DNA of 64,000 nucleotides from Amborella trichopoda (Eukaryota; Streptophyta; Magnoliopsida; Amborellales; Amborellaceae). The notes under the pieces were generated by a model that worked only from the letters and a program-made list of their open reading frames with translations, did not search any database and had not been told where the DNA came from. The stretch spans positions 2,652,748 to 2,716,747 of the forward strand of contig NW_006494916.1 of the NCBI RefSeq assembly GCF_000471905.2, in the 5' to 3' direction. Positions within the stretch are counted from its first letter, which is position 1. Each line of letters opens with the position of its first letter. A program made the position numbers and the translations under genes. Positions 42,412-54,712 of the stretch are shown one piece after another.

Positions 42412-43950
42412 TTTGAATACCTCAAAATATATTGTATAGGAAATATATTACTAGCGTAATACCTTACTGGGGTAATACATTACCTGCAAATAGATTGTTA
42501 TTGTTTGGATAGTATTTAGATGCAACCTGAAAAATACATTGCTGCTGTTTGGCTTATGTTTGGAAGAAATCTGGAAATGCATTACCAACATTTTATCAGC
42601 ACTTGCTTATAAACTATCGCAAAGGCGAATAAAAGTCGTCATCACACCATTCCAAAAAGATTTTTTAATAATAACATCATCACCATTTTAGAGAGAGAGA
42701 AATAAACGTGAATCACCATTCAAAGATAGAGATAGTGTAAAGTATTGGTCTTAATCATGATCATTCTAAAAAGAGAATGAGAACGTGAAATAAGATTGTT
42801 ATCGTGCCAACAAGATTTACTAATGCTATCATAGAGATAGTGACAGATAGAACCAAAAGAGATAGAGATAATGTGTTTGTGTGTGTGTTAGAAAATATAG
42901 CAATTCGATAATAAAAATTGCCAAGTCTAAAAGCCATCTCGGTCAAATAAAGAGAGAGGATCCCAAATAAAAAAAAATGTGGATTCACTCCACTTTACAT
43001 GTCACAACCTTGTTTAAAATACCTCAAGTTAATCCAAAGCACCTGATCTTCTGTCATTTCTAGGAATCCCTCACTGATATTTACATCTGCCATCATTTCA
43101 TTGTATGCTTGCATGACAACGGCTGGAGCAAGGCCGTGGACCTAATTAAGAGCTCTGTTGACCTCTTGTATATGTGGTTTGCTGCCAGTTTCCTCAAATC
43201 TACTATTACAACACCAATTTCTTTCACGGCTACACTTATTGACTCCATAGTATCAACCATGATTGTCTTTTTCTTCATCAAAGGCATAATCGATGTTGAT
43301 TTCTCGAATGGATTGATGGTCGTTCTATCTGTCTTTGATTGGACCGATATCTCTGGGATGTCTTCATCATCACATATTTCCTCAACACCGTCATCATCAT
43401 CTAAGCCTACAATCGTCTCTCAAACATCCTCAACATCATCATCGATGTCCCTCTCTAGTTGTGTTGTTGTCTTAGCACCAGCACCCTCGGCAAAATCATT
43501 GCCAACAATTATGCTCAGCTCCTTCCAGTATGCAAAGGACTTCCCTTTAAAGTTCTTTGCAAGTAGATTAGCCTACAAGATTAATATAATATGCATTAAC
43601 TTAACTAACTTATTTATTTATTTTTTCAAAATAATAAAAAATTAGATAGATGAGAAACATACACATACCATTACATAGTCATTCGATAAAGATTCATTGA
43701 TAATGACCATCTGTGATTCTTCATTCCATTGAAATCCACTTTCATCCTACATTTTGTAGACAGTCTTGTAGTTCTTTGGCAATGTTCTAAGGTTATTCTT
43801 AAAAGCATCCCTTCTCAAATTCATCTTGGGATTGAACTTATGCTCAATTGCAATCCATTGCTCATTTTTAAAAGCTAATTCGGGCTTCTTAATGAGCAAG
43901 CATTGCTCAACAAGTAGGTCCAACAAGTAGTCTCATATATTTTATATTTT
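42412..43950 (-). mobile_element. PIF/Harbinger-like element, right end lost
   Basis: Left terminus GGGGCCGTTTGAATACC at 42415, preceded by TTA (42412-42414), is Harbinger-like. Inside, on the minus strand, is a Myb/SANT-like ORF of the type Harbinger elements carry besides their transposase. No transposase DDE domain or matching right terminus was found. Confidence 0.6.
43093..43930 (-). pseudogene. Harbinger-associated Myb/SANT-like protein, two exons, broken
   Basis: Exon 1 (about 43930-43669) reads HKFNPKMNLRRDAFKNNLRT, LPKNYKTVYKM, stop, DESGFQWNEESQMV: the Myb/SANT-like DNA-binding domain that plant Harbinger ORF1 proteins share. A 96-bp intron (43668-43573) has donor ATG|GTATGT and acceptor TTGTAG. 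Exon 2 begins ANLLAKNFKGKSFAYWKELS, then an acidic linker, a stop, and a C-terminal helix. The two stops make it a pseudogene. Related host proteins (L10-interacting MYB-like) exist, but the terminus at 42415 favours transposon origin. Confidence 0.7.
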
Positions 43951-44241
43951 ACACGAGTCTCACTTTTTTATCAAGAATATTGGATTTAAATTTTATTTTT
44001 GTATATATCTTATTTAGCTTAAATTTTGAGCACTTATACTTCTTGTCATGGCATATTTATAAAAGAATATTTAGAAATATAATTAATTAATAAAAGGATC
44101 AAAGTACTTTTAAGTATTTCAGAATTTTAATGGTATTTTGGTTATACTTGTTTAAAAGTATTTATTGGTATTTATCATAAATGCGAGATGGTGAGAATTG
44201 TCAACTTCAAAATTTTGAAATTAATCAGATTTATATAACAT

Positions 44242-44570
44242 GGGTGTGGTTTGTATAAAGCGTAGGCTCTAAACAATCAAAGTAAATCGCACCTTCAAAT
44301 AGTATCGAGAAATGTGGTGTCAATACCGAAAATCTTTGTGATAGCTTTAAAATATATTCTTATCTTTAATTACAAAATTTAATGGTTCAAAAACAGTGTA
44401 GATCAAGCAAATCTAAACTTGAAAATCTTAAAAATTGATGGTCCAAAAATGTGTTACCATATGCACTATATTTTCAAATTTTGAAATCCATTTTTTTCTT
44501 ATGACCATGAATCTTGATGTCGAGATGATCAATTTGATGATATTTGGGCATCAAAACAACCTTCTACAAT
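44242..44570. mobile_element. Family A MITE, copy 6 (right end truncated)
   Basis: Starts GGGTGTGGTTTGTATAAAGCG and breaks off after ATTTGGGCATCAAAACAACC. Confidence 0.85.
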
Positions 44571-44876
44571 ATTAATCCTAGTCTCCTTTGCATTTTTCAC
44601 CTACATTGGAATTCTCAAGAAATGGGTGCTTCATCTACTAATTTTCCATGCTTCGAGTTCCCACAAACAGCTAAGATGGGTATGATACAATGAATTGGAT
44701 TTCTAGGGCTGAGCAGTATGTTTGCATGCAAGAAAGTCCTTGCGTCAAGGCAGTTGCAGTTGGGTTTTTGTAGCACTACGTCTCAAGTTTCATTCCAATG
44801 TCAAAAAGCCATAAGGGTTGACACATATGCGAAAAGACAAGTTTGTTCGATATGGATTTCTTATCACCTTCCATTC

Positions 44877-44985
44877 CTATGTAACCTTGTCTTAAAAAAA
44901 AAACAATAGGGTTGGCACACATGCAAAAAGCAATGTATAAACCTTGTCTTAAAAATAAAAAAAAGGGTTGGCACACATGTAAAAT
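44877..44985. repeat. Tandem duplication with CCTTGTCTTAAAAA...GGGTTGGCACACATG
   Basis: Two units of about 54 bp; a diverged relative (GGGTTGACACATATGCGAAAA) lies just upstream at 44815. Confidence 0.75.
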
Positions 44986-45188
44986 AAAGGTAAAATTATA
45001 GAAAGAGAATTTATTTTCAGTACCTAGATTTCATCAGATTTCAAATCAAAAGATTGTAAGAGTATTATTCACTGGATTCAATGTTCAAAAAAAAAAATTT
45101 CTCAAACATCATGACACACCCCAAGCCTTCCCATTTGAGATCTAATAATTAGGAGTAATTATGACCCCCTTTTATCAGAGATAAGTGG

Positions 45189-45310
45189 TCTCATACTATA
45201 AATGGGAACATGAAGCAACAGAAAATGACAATAAAGAGGACAATGGTCTCATACTATAAATGGAAACCTTCTTAAGAAGCAACAGAAAATGACAATAAAG
45301 AGGATAATAA
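45189..45310. repeat. Tandem duplication, about 55-65 bp units
   Basis: GGTCTCATACTATAAATGG ... GAAGCAACAGAAAATGACAA then TAAAGAGGA occurs twice; the second unit has a 9-bp insertion. Confidence 0.85.
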
Positions 45311-45568
45311 AACTCCTTCCAAGTCATCAGATGTGAAATTTTTGGCTTTATCCCAATAGATACCTTCATACATAGTTTGAGTGCTGATCTCAACTAGAAT
45401 ATGCCCAAATTTCAAACCATGCCAAGACTGAAGGGCCAATCCATTGGAAGGGTATGGGATCTGAGGATATATCCATTGGACCCATGAGACAAATTTGAGG
45501 TGGCTTTCCTCATTTTCAGCCTTGCTCTCCTAACAAGTGAAATATAACAATCAAAATAAAGTATATTC

Positions 45569-45746
45569 ATGTCAAATTAGTTAACAAGTCTAATAGGTCA
45601 AATCAGTTAAGGTATTTAATTAGGTGGTAAGTAGAACAAATAATTGATTTTGTGAGAATAGAAGTTGCAAATGGAATCAACATTACATGTCAAATTAGTT
45701 AACAAGTCTAATAGGCCAATCAATTATCAAAAGGTATTTAATTAGG
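45569..45746. repeat. Tandem duplicate segment CATGTCAAATTAGTTAACAAG...
   Basis: Unit 1 (45569-45644) and unit 2 (45686-45746, continuing at 46120) share CAAATTAGTTAACAAGTCTA and GGTATTTAATTAGGTGGTAA then GTAGAACAA. Unit 2 is split by the family A MITE, so unit 1 is its empty-site counterpart. Confidence 0.88.
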
Positions 45747-46128
45747 GGAAAAAGTTTATATAAGATATCAACTTTATACTGAACAGGTGAGGTGCACCTA
45801 AAGAACCCACTAGAAGAGGGTGTTCTTATGCGGGAAAACCCTCATATCAATCATTTTGGCCTCAAGATTCATAGACATGAAAAAAGGGAATTTCCAGTCT
45901 TGAAAATAGTTCATCTTCTAATACATTATCTGGATCGTCCATTTACAAGATTTTTAAATGTTTATAGATTTGCTTGATCGTCATATGTCTAAAACTTTAA
46001 ATTCCATAATTGGGGCAACAATATCATTGCAAGGTTTTACGGCATAGAAACTGCATTTTTGGCATAATTTTGAGGTGGTTCAATAGTATGAGGTTGACTT
46101 CTTATACAAACCTCACCGCTTAATTAGG
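45738..46128. mobile_element. Family A MITE, copy 7, with perfect 9-bp duplication
   Basis: Body 45747-46119 (373 bp), flanked by TTAATTAGG on both sides (45738-45746, 46120-46128). The unfilled duplicate at 45569-45644 has TTAATTAGG once. Ends: GGAAAAAGTTTATATAAG and, complemented, GCGGTGAGGTTTGTATAAG. Confidence 0.93.
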
Positions 46129-46376
46129 TGGTAAGTAGAACAAGTAAGGAAAATTGTTTGGTTCTTCCGAGCGCACACCTGTTGCTATACGAGCTTGGAG
46201 ATCTACACCATCCACCAAAAAAAGTGTAGATCTACACCATAAATTATAGTCCTCCAAAGAAAAAGTAAAATCAAATTTAATTTTAACCTTGTAGAAAACT
46301 GTAACATGATACAAATGGGTTCCTGGAACTCTTCCAGTAGCATAGAATGGATTCATGGAGCTTCTCTAGCAACATA

Positions 46377-46592
46377 CAATTTGTGAATACATTTCATTCA
46401 TTATTTGTGTTGGAATTGAATCTACGTCATTAGAACTTGATTCAATGTTCATTGAAACATTGTTCATTGCATTTGCGAACCGCCAATTTGTGAATGCATT
46501 TCATTCATTATTTGAGTTTGAATCTTGAATCCACGTCATTAGAACTTGATTCAATGTTCATCAAAACATTGTTCAGTGCATTTGCGAACCGC
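46377..46592. repeat. 107-bp tandem duplication
   Basis: CAATTTGTGAATRCATTTCA ... GCATTTGCGAACCGC occurs twice with about 90% identity and a period of 107. Confidence 0.9.
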
Positions 46593-47556
46593 GCTTTTTA
46601 ATGATGTGGAACTTGCTTCCAAACAACATGGATTCGCAATTCCTAAATAATTGGAACCAATGTCTTGCACACATAGAATTTACATTGTTGTGTAGCTAAG
46701 AATCACAAATTTTGCGATATGGAACCTTGATTCTAGGTTTCCAGGAATCTAAATTCATACACTTAATTGACTCACGCTTCGCGGAACTTGGAAACGTGAT
46801 TCCTTTCTTCCAAAATCGAGTTTCGTACTAAGAAACGCCAAATCGCTATTCCGAACCAAAATCACGACCTTAGTAGGCGATTCGGGTAACTATATTCTAG
46901 ATCATAACAAGCTACATGTAACTGAATCCATTAAACAAGCAGTCACTAAAAAGTCAGTAGACTCAGTCTAGTGCTCTGACTCTCCATAGTCCTACGATCG
47001 AGTTGATCGAGCCCAACTTCGATGAGTCCGTGCCAGACTAGGCAATTTTTGGTTAAGAACTTTAATTTGTGAAAAAAACCGAATGCTCAAGCGATACCAG
47101 GGATTTCCAGCTTGGAATCACCTAACTCACGATGAAAGAGCAACTCGGGCGAGTGCTGAATCGGCCAAGTGCACTTTCAAATATTGAACACAAAGAAGGA
47201 AAGCAGATATTATTGGTCACAACCAACAAAAACTAATGCAAGAGCCTGTGATTAGCATTGATATTTAAAAGTCAATGACTCAATGTTAACAAAATAAGAC
47301 AACAGATGTCTGACTCACATCCCCTACCACTAACCACTTATGATAATTATGACCTATTTCAGCGACTGAGTACGCATAGCAATGAGCCACAATAACGATG
47401 AGGAGGGTGAGTGAGAAGCCATGGTGGAGGAAAGGGAATTCATCCCAACCCTAAGGACAATCCTTCAGCCACCTTTATAAGGTGAAACAATGCAGATAGC
47501 AACTCAAACAGCTTAAAGCAAGGACAGTTAACAGTTTTAAAAAAAAAACAGTTTAA
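46593..47556. other. Intergenic, no gene recognised
   Basis: Contains degenerate palindromic phrases (for example GATCGAGTTGATCGAGC near 46997) but no open coding signal. Confidence 0.5.
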
Positions 47557-47700
47557 ATCAAGGTTCAAAAAAAGGTGGATCCAAATCGGAACCAGTCGAT
47601 CCGGATCGAAAATAATGAAGGACGAACAGATTCCGCAAAATAACAGTAACCGGCCTGTTCCCCTGTGCACGGCGGGTTCTTGACCGGTTCCGTACAGTTT
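47557..47700. mobile_element. Truncated relative of the gene-capturing hAT
   Basis: Begins CAAGGTTCAAAAAAAGGTGG and continues GATCC...CGGAACCAGTCGATCCGG, like the left end of the element at 61056. The right end is not found. Confidence 0.55.
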
Positions 47701-48543
47701 CTACAAGAACAAACCAAAAAAAAAGAAATTTAAATTATTTATGATAGGGAATCCGGTTGTCTATGGCCGTACCATCCCAAAATAAACCAGCCACTTTTGT
47801 TTCATTTGTACTAAAAGAGATGTGGCGGTGGGGCCGCGCCGGTCAATACTTGTGTTTCTATTTTATTTTTTTTCAATTCCTACGGACATAACATAAAGCC
47901 CTACTTTAAAGAGGGATGGCCCACCACCTCCTTATTGATAAGGACGCAGCTGATTTCGACACCCCCGTGTCATCTTGCGGCCCCTTTAATAGAAAGTCTC
48001 CTCCCATAAACCTTTCTTTCTGCCTCATTTGGGAAATTTGTCCAAAAAGGCGAAACCACATACACCCAATAAATTTTTTATGGACTTCTGTTTTACTATA
48101 GCATATAATATTTGATAGCAACTTATTGAACAATCTCTAACTATAAAAGGAATTCATTAGACCAAAACGATGGACCAAATTGTTCCTCAAGGAGAATAGA
48201 TAGTAATGCATGCTAATAACTTCTTTGAAATATTTCTTTTGAATGTAAAAGTTATTTAAAATTTATAATGAAATAGAACGATGGGTTAAAATGCTTACGA
48301 CATGCGATTTAGGCCCATCCTCTATATAATGAATTTTAAGTATTTAAGCATTAGCGCCCAAATACTCCATTGAAAATACAAAATGAAAATTTTAAGTATT
48401 TTGGTCATGTAAGGCCCAATTTTCAATAGGATAAAATAGTTATGCATTTTGGTCATTTATAAAAAAAAAATGTACTTTGAATGTTACCATGCACACCGTT
48501 GTTATATACCTAGTTTTACTTGTTTTTCTTTCTTTTCTTCTTT

Positions 48544-48722
48544 GGAAAAAGTTTATATAAGGTTGCAACTTTATATGTAGAACTACGGATGCACCTCAAA
48601 AGTCCATTGGAAAAGGTAGTTTTAATGTTGAAAAACCCTTTGATTGATCATCTCAACATCGAGATGTATGATCATGAAAAATAAAAAGATTTTAAGTCTC
48701 AAAAATAGTGCATATCACTTAT
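48544..48722. mobile_element. Family A MITE, copy 8 (partial)
   Basis: GGAAAAAGTTTATATAAGG ... CATCTCAACATCGAGATGTA; it stops after the AATAGTGCAT motif. Confidence 0.8.
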
Positions 48723-49099
48723 CTTGAGCCATTGGTGCCAGTTTACTTTTAGATATTTTGTTTCTAGTGTATAAAAGTTTATGTGAATTTTAAATTTCTT
48801 TTTTAGAATTTCTAAAACTATCTTCAGCTCCCTTAAAAGGACATTTTTTATTTTCTGGAACTGCAAAGAGGCAAATTGGAACATGTGGAGTCCACATGAG
48901 TAGGTCGTGGGACCCATGGGACCCATATGTCACATATGTGGTGGGACACCCCCTTCCTCTCTTGTTTTTACTTTTATTTTAAAAAGTGTTTGGTTTTAGT
49001 TGGAGAGCTTGAGGAGTTCTTTTAAAAAAGATTTATATCCTTCTTTGGGGGAGAATGAATATTTTGCATTTTGGTTCAAATATTTTCTTCAAAAAATAT

Positions 49100-49225
49100 C
49101 ATTTCTAATTTTTGAAATTTATTTATTTTTATAGATTAATAATCTACACGTTAAATATTATATATTTTGAAAAAATTAAGATTAAATTCTATTTCAAAAA
49201 TAAATTATTAATGGGCCCGCATTAT
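49100..49225. mobile_element. Family C MITE, right-half fragment
   Basis: AAAAAATTAAGATTAAATTC ... GGGCCCGCATTATGAA parallels the right arm of the copy ending near 57725. Confidence 0.5.
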
Positions 49226-49953
49226 GAATTACAAAGGTAATGAATCCTGAATTACATTATGCAATCCATTCACCCATGTTTCCCTAAAAAATCAGCTACC
49301 TCATTGGAAGTGGCCATCTATCTTAAAAAACAAAAGTTGCAAGTCTTCTTTGCACAAGCCAATGAACTCATAATCTATATGAGTGAAAATACAGTTATCA
49401 AATCTCCTAAACCCTCAAAACTCTTGATGTTCCTTTGCACAAGCTAATATTCAATCAATCTGAATTAAAACTTAATATAGTCAACAAATCTCCTAAACTC
49501 TAATAAATCTATAAAGTTTTTAGAAAAGTTATCAAAACTATGCTTATATTTTCAAAAAATAAAAATACTAAAAAAAATTAAATATCATGTCCGCCCAACG
49601 GCTTCTTAAAAAAAAAACCTAACTGATTTTCACAACCCTAATTGGACCATGATGCCCAAGACTCTTCATGGGGCTTCCCTTAGGCCTCACAATGCCATTA
49701 GAGTCCTAATGCACCATCATGGCCCTAATATGGGCGTGATATGATGCCGAAGGCACCCTCACAAGTGTATCCTTGGGTGCATCCAAAGCTTCCAAGGTAT
49801 CCAATGGAGTGCCTCGGGCATAAGGACTCTAGTAGGGTCGTGATCCCCAAGGGAAACACAGTACAAAGTCCCTCTAGCATCACAGCTAAGCGTTTTGAAT
49901 AGACAAAAACAATTGTTAGATATGGATGTAACTTTAAAAAAAATTAATTTTTA
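49226..49953. other. Intergenic, no gene recognised
   Basis: AT-rich stretch followed by a more GC-balanced stretch (49620-49900) with no homology I can name. Confidence 0.5.
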
Positions 49954-50171
49954 TATTTTAAAAAGAGTAATAATCCTAGGAGACCCTTCCGCATCTATGT
50001 GTGTAGGACCCTAAAGGATCACCATTAAATTTGACACAAATATCTAAAAAAATTATCACATTGGTGTGGGACTTGACTTTTCTAGAGATCTGTACCAAAT
50101 TTAATAGTGATCATTTGAAGTCCAACACATGTGGGAGGGTCTCATACAATCATTACTCTTTTGAAAAATAT
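49954..50171. mobile_element. Hairpin MITE, about 218 bp
   Basis: Left arm TATTTTAAAAAGAGTAATAA ... GGAGACCCTTCCGCA and right arm TGGGAGGGTCTCATACAATC ... ATTACTCTTTTGAAAAATA are complementary nearly end to end, with ACCATTAAATTTG / CAAATTTAATAGT near the loop. Confidence 0.85.
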
Positions 50172-50360
50172 AGAGATGGTTTTTATAATTTCTCATAATT
50201 CTATCTCGCCGATGACCTATTTCAGAGGTGTATATGGCATAACCATAACAGATCCCTAGTATAAATCTCAACATTCTAAAATAGTTCTAACAAAATCTAA
50301 ATTACCAATATGTCCTATGATTGAGAAAACAACAAACTAAAGACGAATAATACATTTAAG

Positions 50361-50598
50361 GGTGTGGTTTGTATAGCGCCTAGGCTCTAAACAATCAAGT
50401 TAGAGCCTACTTTCAAATAGTATCGAGAAATGTGGTTTCAATAGAAGAAATCTTTGTGACAGCTTTAAAATATATTTTCATCTCTAATTATAAAATTTAA
50501 AGCTTAAAAATTAGTGTAGATCGCACAGATTTATAAAAACTTGAAAATCTTGAAAATTGACGATCCAAAAATACAGTACATAATGCACTATTTAAACT
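50361..50598. mobile_element. Family A MITE, copy 9 (partial)
   Basis: GGTGTGGTTTGTATAGCGCC then CTCTAAACAATCAAGTTAG; truncated after CATAATGCACTATTT. Confidence 0.85.
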
Positions 50599-50938
50599 TT
50601 TCCCTACATTTTAATACTTTCGATTCCAAAACAGTGGTCGCCATTTCCTTTGACCCATCAAGCGAAGTATATTTCTTTATAGGAAATTTTTTTATAGGGA
50701 TTTTTTTTTTTAAGATAAACTCAATATGAAACTATTTATAAAGAGATCATTTATCTTTTGTATATTAATGTTATAATCATTCTCACTCATTAGATGTTAA
50801 ATTGGATGGTTTGAGGTGAGTCACAAAGTTCAAGAATTTGTTTTTTTTGGAATTTGTGTCTATTCAATGACATTCTTACAGCCACCCATTTTAAAATTTA
50901 AGGGACAAGATCAATTGTGACCTGATAAAAAATAATGG

Positions 50939-51309
50939 GTAAGGTTTGTATAGAGTTGAGGCTCTAAACAATCAAATTAGAGCCCACCTTCAAATAGTGT
51001 CGAGAAATATAGTTTCAATACTGGAAAGTTTTGTGATAGCCTTAAATTAACACTTAAAGCTTCAAAAATAGTGTAGATCGAGCAGATCTATAAAAACTTG
51101 AAAATCTTAAAAACTGACTGTCCAAAAATGCGTTGCAAGATGCACTATTTCCAAAACTTGAAATCCATATTTTTCTCATATCCATAGAACTTGATGTCGA
51201 GATTATCAATTTGATGATATATGTTCAGCAAAACAACCTTTTTTAGTGAAAGTTTGAAGTAGACTCTAATTTAATTGTTAAGTGAACTTAGGCTCTATCT
51301 AAACTCCCA
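50939..51309. mobile_element. Family A MITE, copy 10
   Basis: GGGTAAGGTTTGTATAGAG at left, GGCTCTATCTAAACTCCC at right, all interior landmarks present. Confidence 0.87.
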
Positions 51310-51579
51310 AAAGATTAATGCTCTCTTTTTTAGACAATCTTTTTCATATTTCTTTTATATGTTTTTTTTGTTCTCATTTTGATTTCCTTCTTTATTTCCA
51401 ACATGTGCATTCTACGAGCCTGACTTTCTTCATGAATTCGTTTCGACCCCTCGCGGCTTTGTTTCTTCATTAAAACACCAGTCGTTTTCAACCCCTCGGC
51501 TTTGTTTCTTATAGAAAAGCAGACAAAGCACTACTATCAAAATAGTAGTCAAGACTAAAAAATAATACAATAAAGATAG

Positions 51580-51972
51580 GGGCGCGGTTTATATAGCGCC
51601 CGAGGCTCTAAACAACCAAAGTAAAGCATACCTTTAAAGAGTGTCGAAAAATGTGGTTTCAATATTGGAACTTTTTGTGATAGCCTTAAAATATATTTCC
51701 ATCTTTAATAATAAATTTTAAAGCTTCAAAAATAGTGTAGATCGAGCAAATCTATGTAAACTTGAAAATTTTGATAATATACGGTCCAAAAGTACATTAC
51801 AAGATGCACTATTTCCAAAACTTGAAGTCCATTTTTTCCTCATGTCCATACATCTTGATGTCGAGATGATCAATTTGAGGATATTTGGGCATCAAAACAA
51901 CCTCTAGGGAAATTTTTGAGGTGGCTCTAATTTGATTGTTTAGGGCCTCGGCTCTATATAAACTTTTTTCTA
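51580..51972. mobile_element. Family A MITE, copy 11
   Basis: GGGGCGCGGTTTATATAGCG at left, CTCTATATAAACTTTTTTCT at right. Confidence 0.87.
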
Positions 51973-52010
51973 ATAATGGTAGTCTCACAATCCTGCACAA
52001 TCCTCAACCT

Positions 52011-52030
52011 NNNNNNNNNNNNNNNNNNNN
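52011..52030. other. Assembly gap (20 N)
   Basis: Run of 20 N between two family A copies; the left end of the next copy is probably lost in it. Confidence 0.99.
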
Positions 52031-52393
52031 AAAGTAAGGTGCATCTTCATCTAGTGCCATAAGATGTTGTTTCAATACTAGAAATCTTTGAGGTAGCTTG
52101 AAAATTCATTTTCATATGTAATCATAAATTTTAAATCCTTACAAATAGTATAGATCGAGCAGATCTATGAACACTTGAAAATCATGAAAATTGACGGTCT
52201 GAAAGTGCATTACAGGATGCACTATTTCCAATATTTGAATACTATTTTTTCTCATGTCCATGGCTCCATGCATCTTGAGGTTGAGATGATCAATTTGAGG
52301 ATTTTTGGGCATCGAAACAACCACTTCTAATAAAAATTTTGAGGTGCGCTTTAATTTGATTGTTTAAGGCCTCGCCCTTGTATAAACTTTTTC
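52031..52393. mobile_element. Family A MITE, copy 12 (left end in gap)
   Basis: AAAGTAAGGTGCATCTTCAT ... GTATAAACTTTTTCC with the CATCTTGAGGTTGAGATGAT landmark. Confidence 0.85.
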
Positions 52394-53640
52394 CTTATTT
52401 TAAACTTGAAGCTCAATATTCCTTTTTTTTAAAATTAAGAAAAAAAAGAGCACGAACCCCAAAAGCGAAAAAGGAAAATCCCCCTTCTTGCTTACCCAAG
52501 ACCAATCCCAATAAATAAATAGATAACTCATTCTTGATGTGTCTTAAAAAAAATATTAATGCCTAAGATCAAATTGAAGCCATCCAACTTTTAGATGGCT
52601 AGATCTAAACGTTCAAGAAGTCAAGAACTTCCTTTTTTTTGTGAGTAAATAATCATCTCATGATTCTAAATTTGATCCTAGAATTTCAGATCGAAAAAAT
52701 ATCAGTTACAAATTTTAAGAAAGGAAAAATTTTACATGCATATCTACATATAAACTTGAGCCACCCACTACACAACTTAGTTGGATGGTAGTGATTCACC
52801 ACCGTCCAACTTCCAACTAAATTAGACGATGGGTAGCTCTTGTGAGCATGCCCACGTAGTAACAGTGTCCTTTAAGAAAATCACACAGTTTTTATGTGTC
52901 TATGGATTATTATTATTTTTTTGGTAATTCAGTGGGGACAACAGGCCCCCACCTGTTTTTTAAATAGATTGGGAGGGATTACATTTTGAAAGCATTAATT
53001 GGAGGTGTTAGCGGTAGGAATGGATACCACGACGTGGTAATTAGGTGTGAGGATGCTACAACCATAGGCCCCTTAATAATTTATTTTTGAAGTATATTTT
53101 GATCGTAATTTTTGGAGAATATATAATCTTTAACATGACAATTATTAATCTGTAAAAAAAATTAAAAAAAAACTAAAAATGACATTTTTTGGAGAAATAT
53201 ATATGCAGTTAATTTTAGTTTTTCTTTGGAAGACTACTATTTACGGGCCCGGTTTCGGTGGACAGTGTTGATCTCCGAGCCTGCAAATAACTTGTACGGG
53301 CTTGGACGCCCCCAAACAATTTTCCTCAAGAAAAAGCTACTTTTTGTGAAAGAACAAGTTCCAATTCCTGAATATTTATTCTGAAATTGAACTTGGAACG
53401 GTGGAGTATGGCCACCAACAGGGCAAACATGTTGCATCTATAAAGAAGCGTACACATTCACCAATAATAAAGTAAATATCTTAAAAAATAAAAATATGAA
53501 AAGCATTCGAGTCACGTTTGGCGTCAATGGTTTAGAATAATAAAGAAAAGTATGATAGAGACGGCCTGGACTAACTTTTTATTCTAAATACCCTTTGAAC
53601 TAGGATTATTTTCTATACTGCACTCATGCTTTTTCACTCG

Positions 53641-54394
53641 GGGAAAAAGTTTTATATAAGATCTCCACCTTATACTGTAGGGTAAGGTGTACTTAAAAAA
53701 TCTATCGGCAAAGGTTGTTTTTATGCTGAAAAACCCTCAAATTGATCATTTCAACATTAAAATTCATCGATATAAAAAAAAAAAAGTGGATTTTTAATCT
53801 TAAAAATAGTTCATCTTCTAGTACATTATTTAGACTGTTCATTTTCAAAATTTTCAGGTGTTTATAGATATACTTGATCGTCACTATCTATGGACCTTTA
53901 AATTTCATAATGGGGGGGCCATAATAGATTTTCATATCATCGCAAAGCTTTGTGGCACTGAAATTGCATTTTCGATATAGTTTTGAAGTGTTAAGGTTGA
54001 CACCTTATATAAAAAGGAGAGGTTTATAGTTACGGTGAACCTCAAAACTATACTGAAATACAGTTTTTATGCGGTAAAAGCCTTGCATTTTTTGTGGGGC
54101 AAAAGCTTTGCGATAATAAGAAAATCTATTGATGTCTTCAGTTATGAAATTTAAAGTTCTAAAAATTGTGATGATCGAACAAATTTATAAATATTTGAAA
54201 ATCTTGAAAATTGACTGTCCAAATAATGTGATAGAAGATGAACTACAGAAATCCCTTTTTTTCATGTCTATGAATCTTGGGGTCGAGATGATCGATTTGA
54301 TGGTTTTTCATAATAAAAACAACTTTCTCTAATGGGTTTTCTTGACGCACCTTATTCATACAGTATAAGGTTGATACCTTATATAAACTTTTTC
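53641..54394. mobile_element. Two adjacent family A MITEs, copies 13 and 14
   Basis: Copy 13 (53641-54018) starts GGGAAAAAGTTTTATATAAG and ends GACACCTTATATAAAAAGG. Copy 14 (54016-54394) follows at once and ends TACCTTATATAAACTTTTTC. They abut or slightly overlap head to tail. Confidence 0.8.
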
Positions 54395-54497
54395 CTTTAT
54401 TGAATGGCAATCAAAAGTGACTAAGTTTGCTCTTTAGTATTTTTAAAATAATTCCTTTCAACTTTAATTTGGCCAAACATAATATTCCCAGCAGCAC

Positions 54498-54534
54498 CAC
54501 ATCCACATCCACATCCACATCCACATCTACTGCC
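54498..54534. repeat. (CCACAT)n microsatellite
   Basis: About five units of CCACAT; they create a spurious DVDVDV frame on the minus strand. Confidence 0.9.
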
Positions 54535-54712
54535 AAATTCCTATGTCTCTCTCCCCCACAATCCTTATATTCTTTTTGCCCTAAAAAACAAAACAAAAAA
54601 AAAAACTAAAAATTAATAAAATAATTCGAAGAACCTCTCCCTCTCCCCAATCCCTAAGTTATCCTTAATACAATCTCTCTACCTCCCCAATTCTCTCTCT
54701 CCCCCTGTCTCT

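Noticed and set aside
43109..43645. 178-codon plus-strand frame
   Set aside because: It is antisense to the recognisable Myb/SANT-like Harbinger ORF and has no similarity of its own.
52920..53085. Possible SINE (GGTAATTCAGTGGGGACAAC)
   Set aside because: No convincing A/B box pair or target duplication.
54411..54596. Frame with DVDVDV run
   Set aside because: Product of the (CCACAT)n microsatellite.
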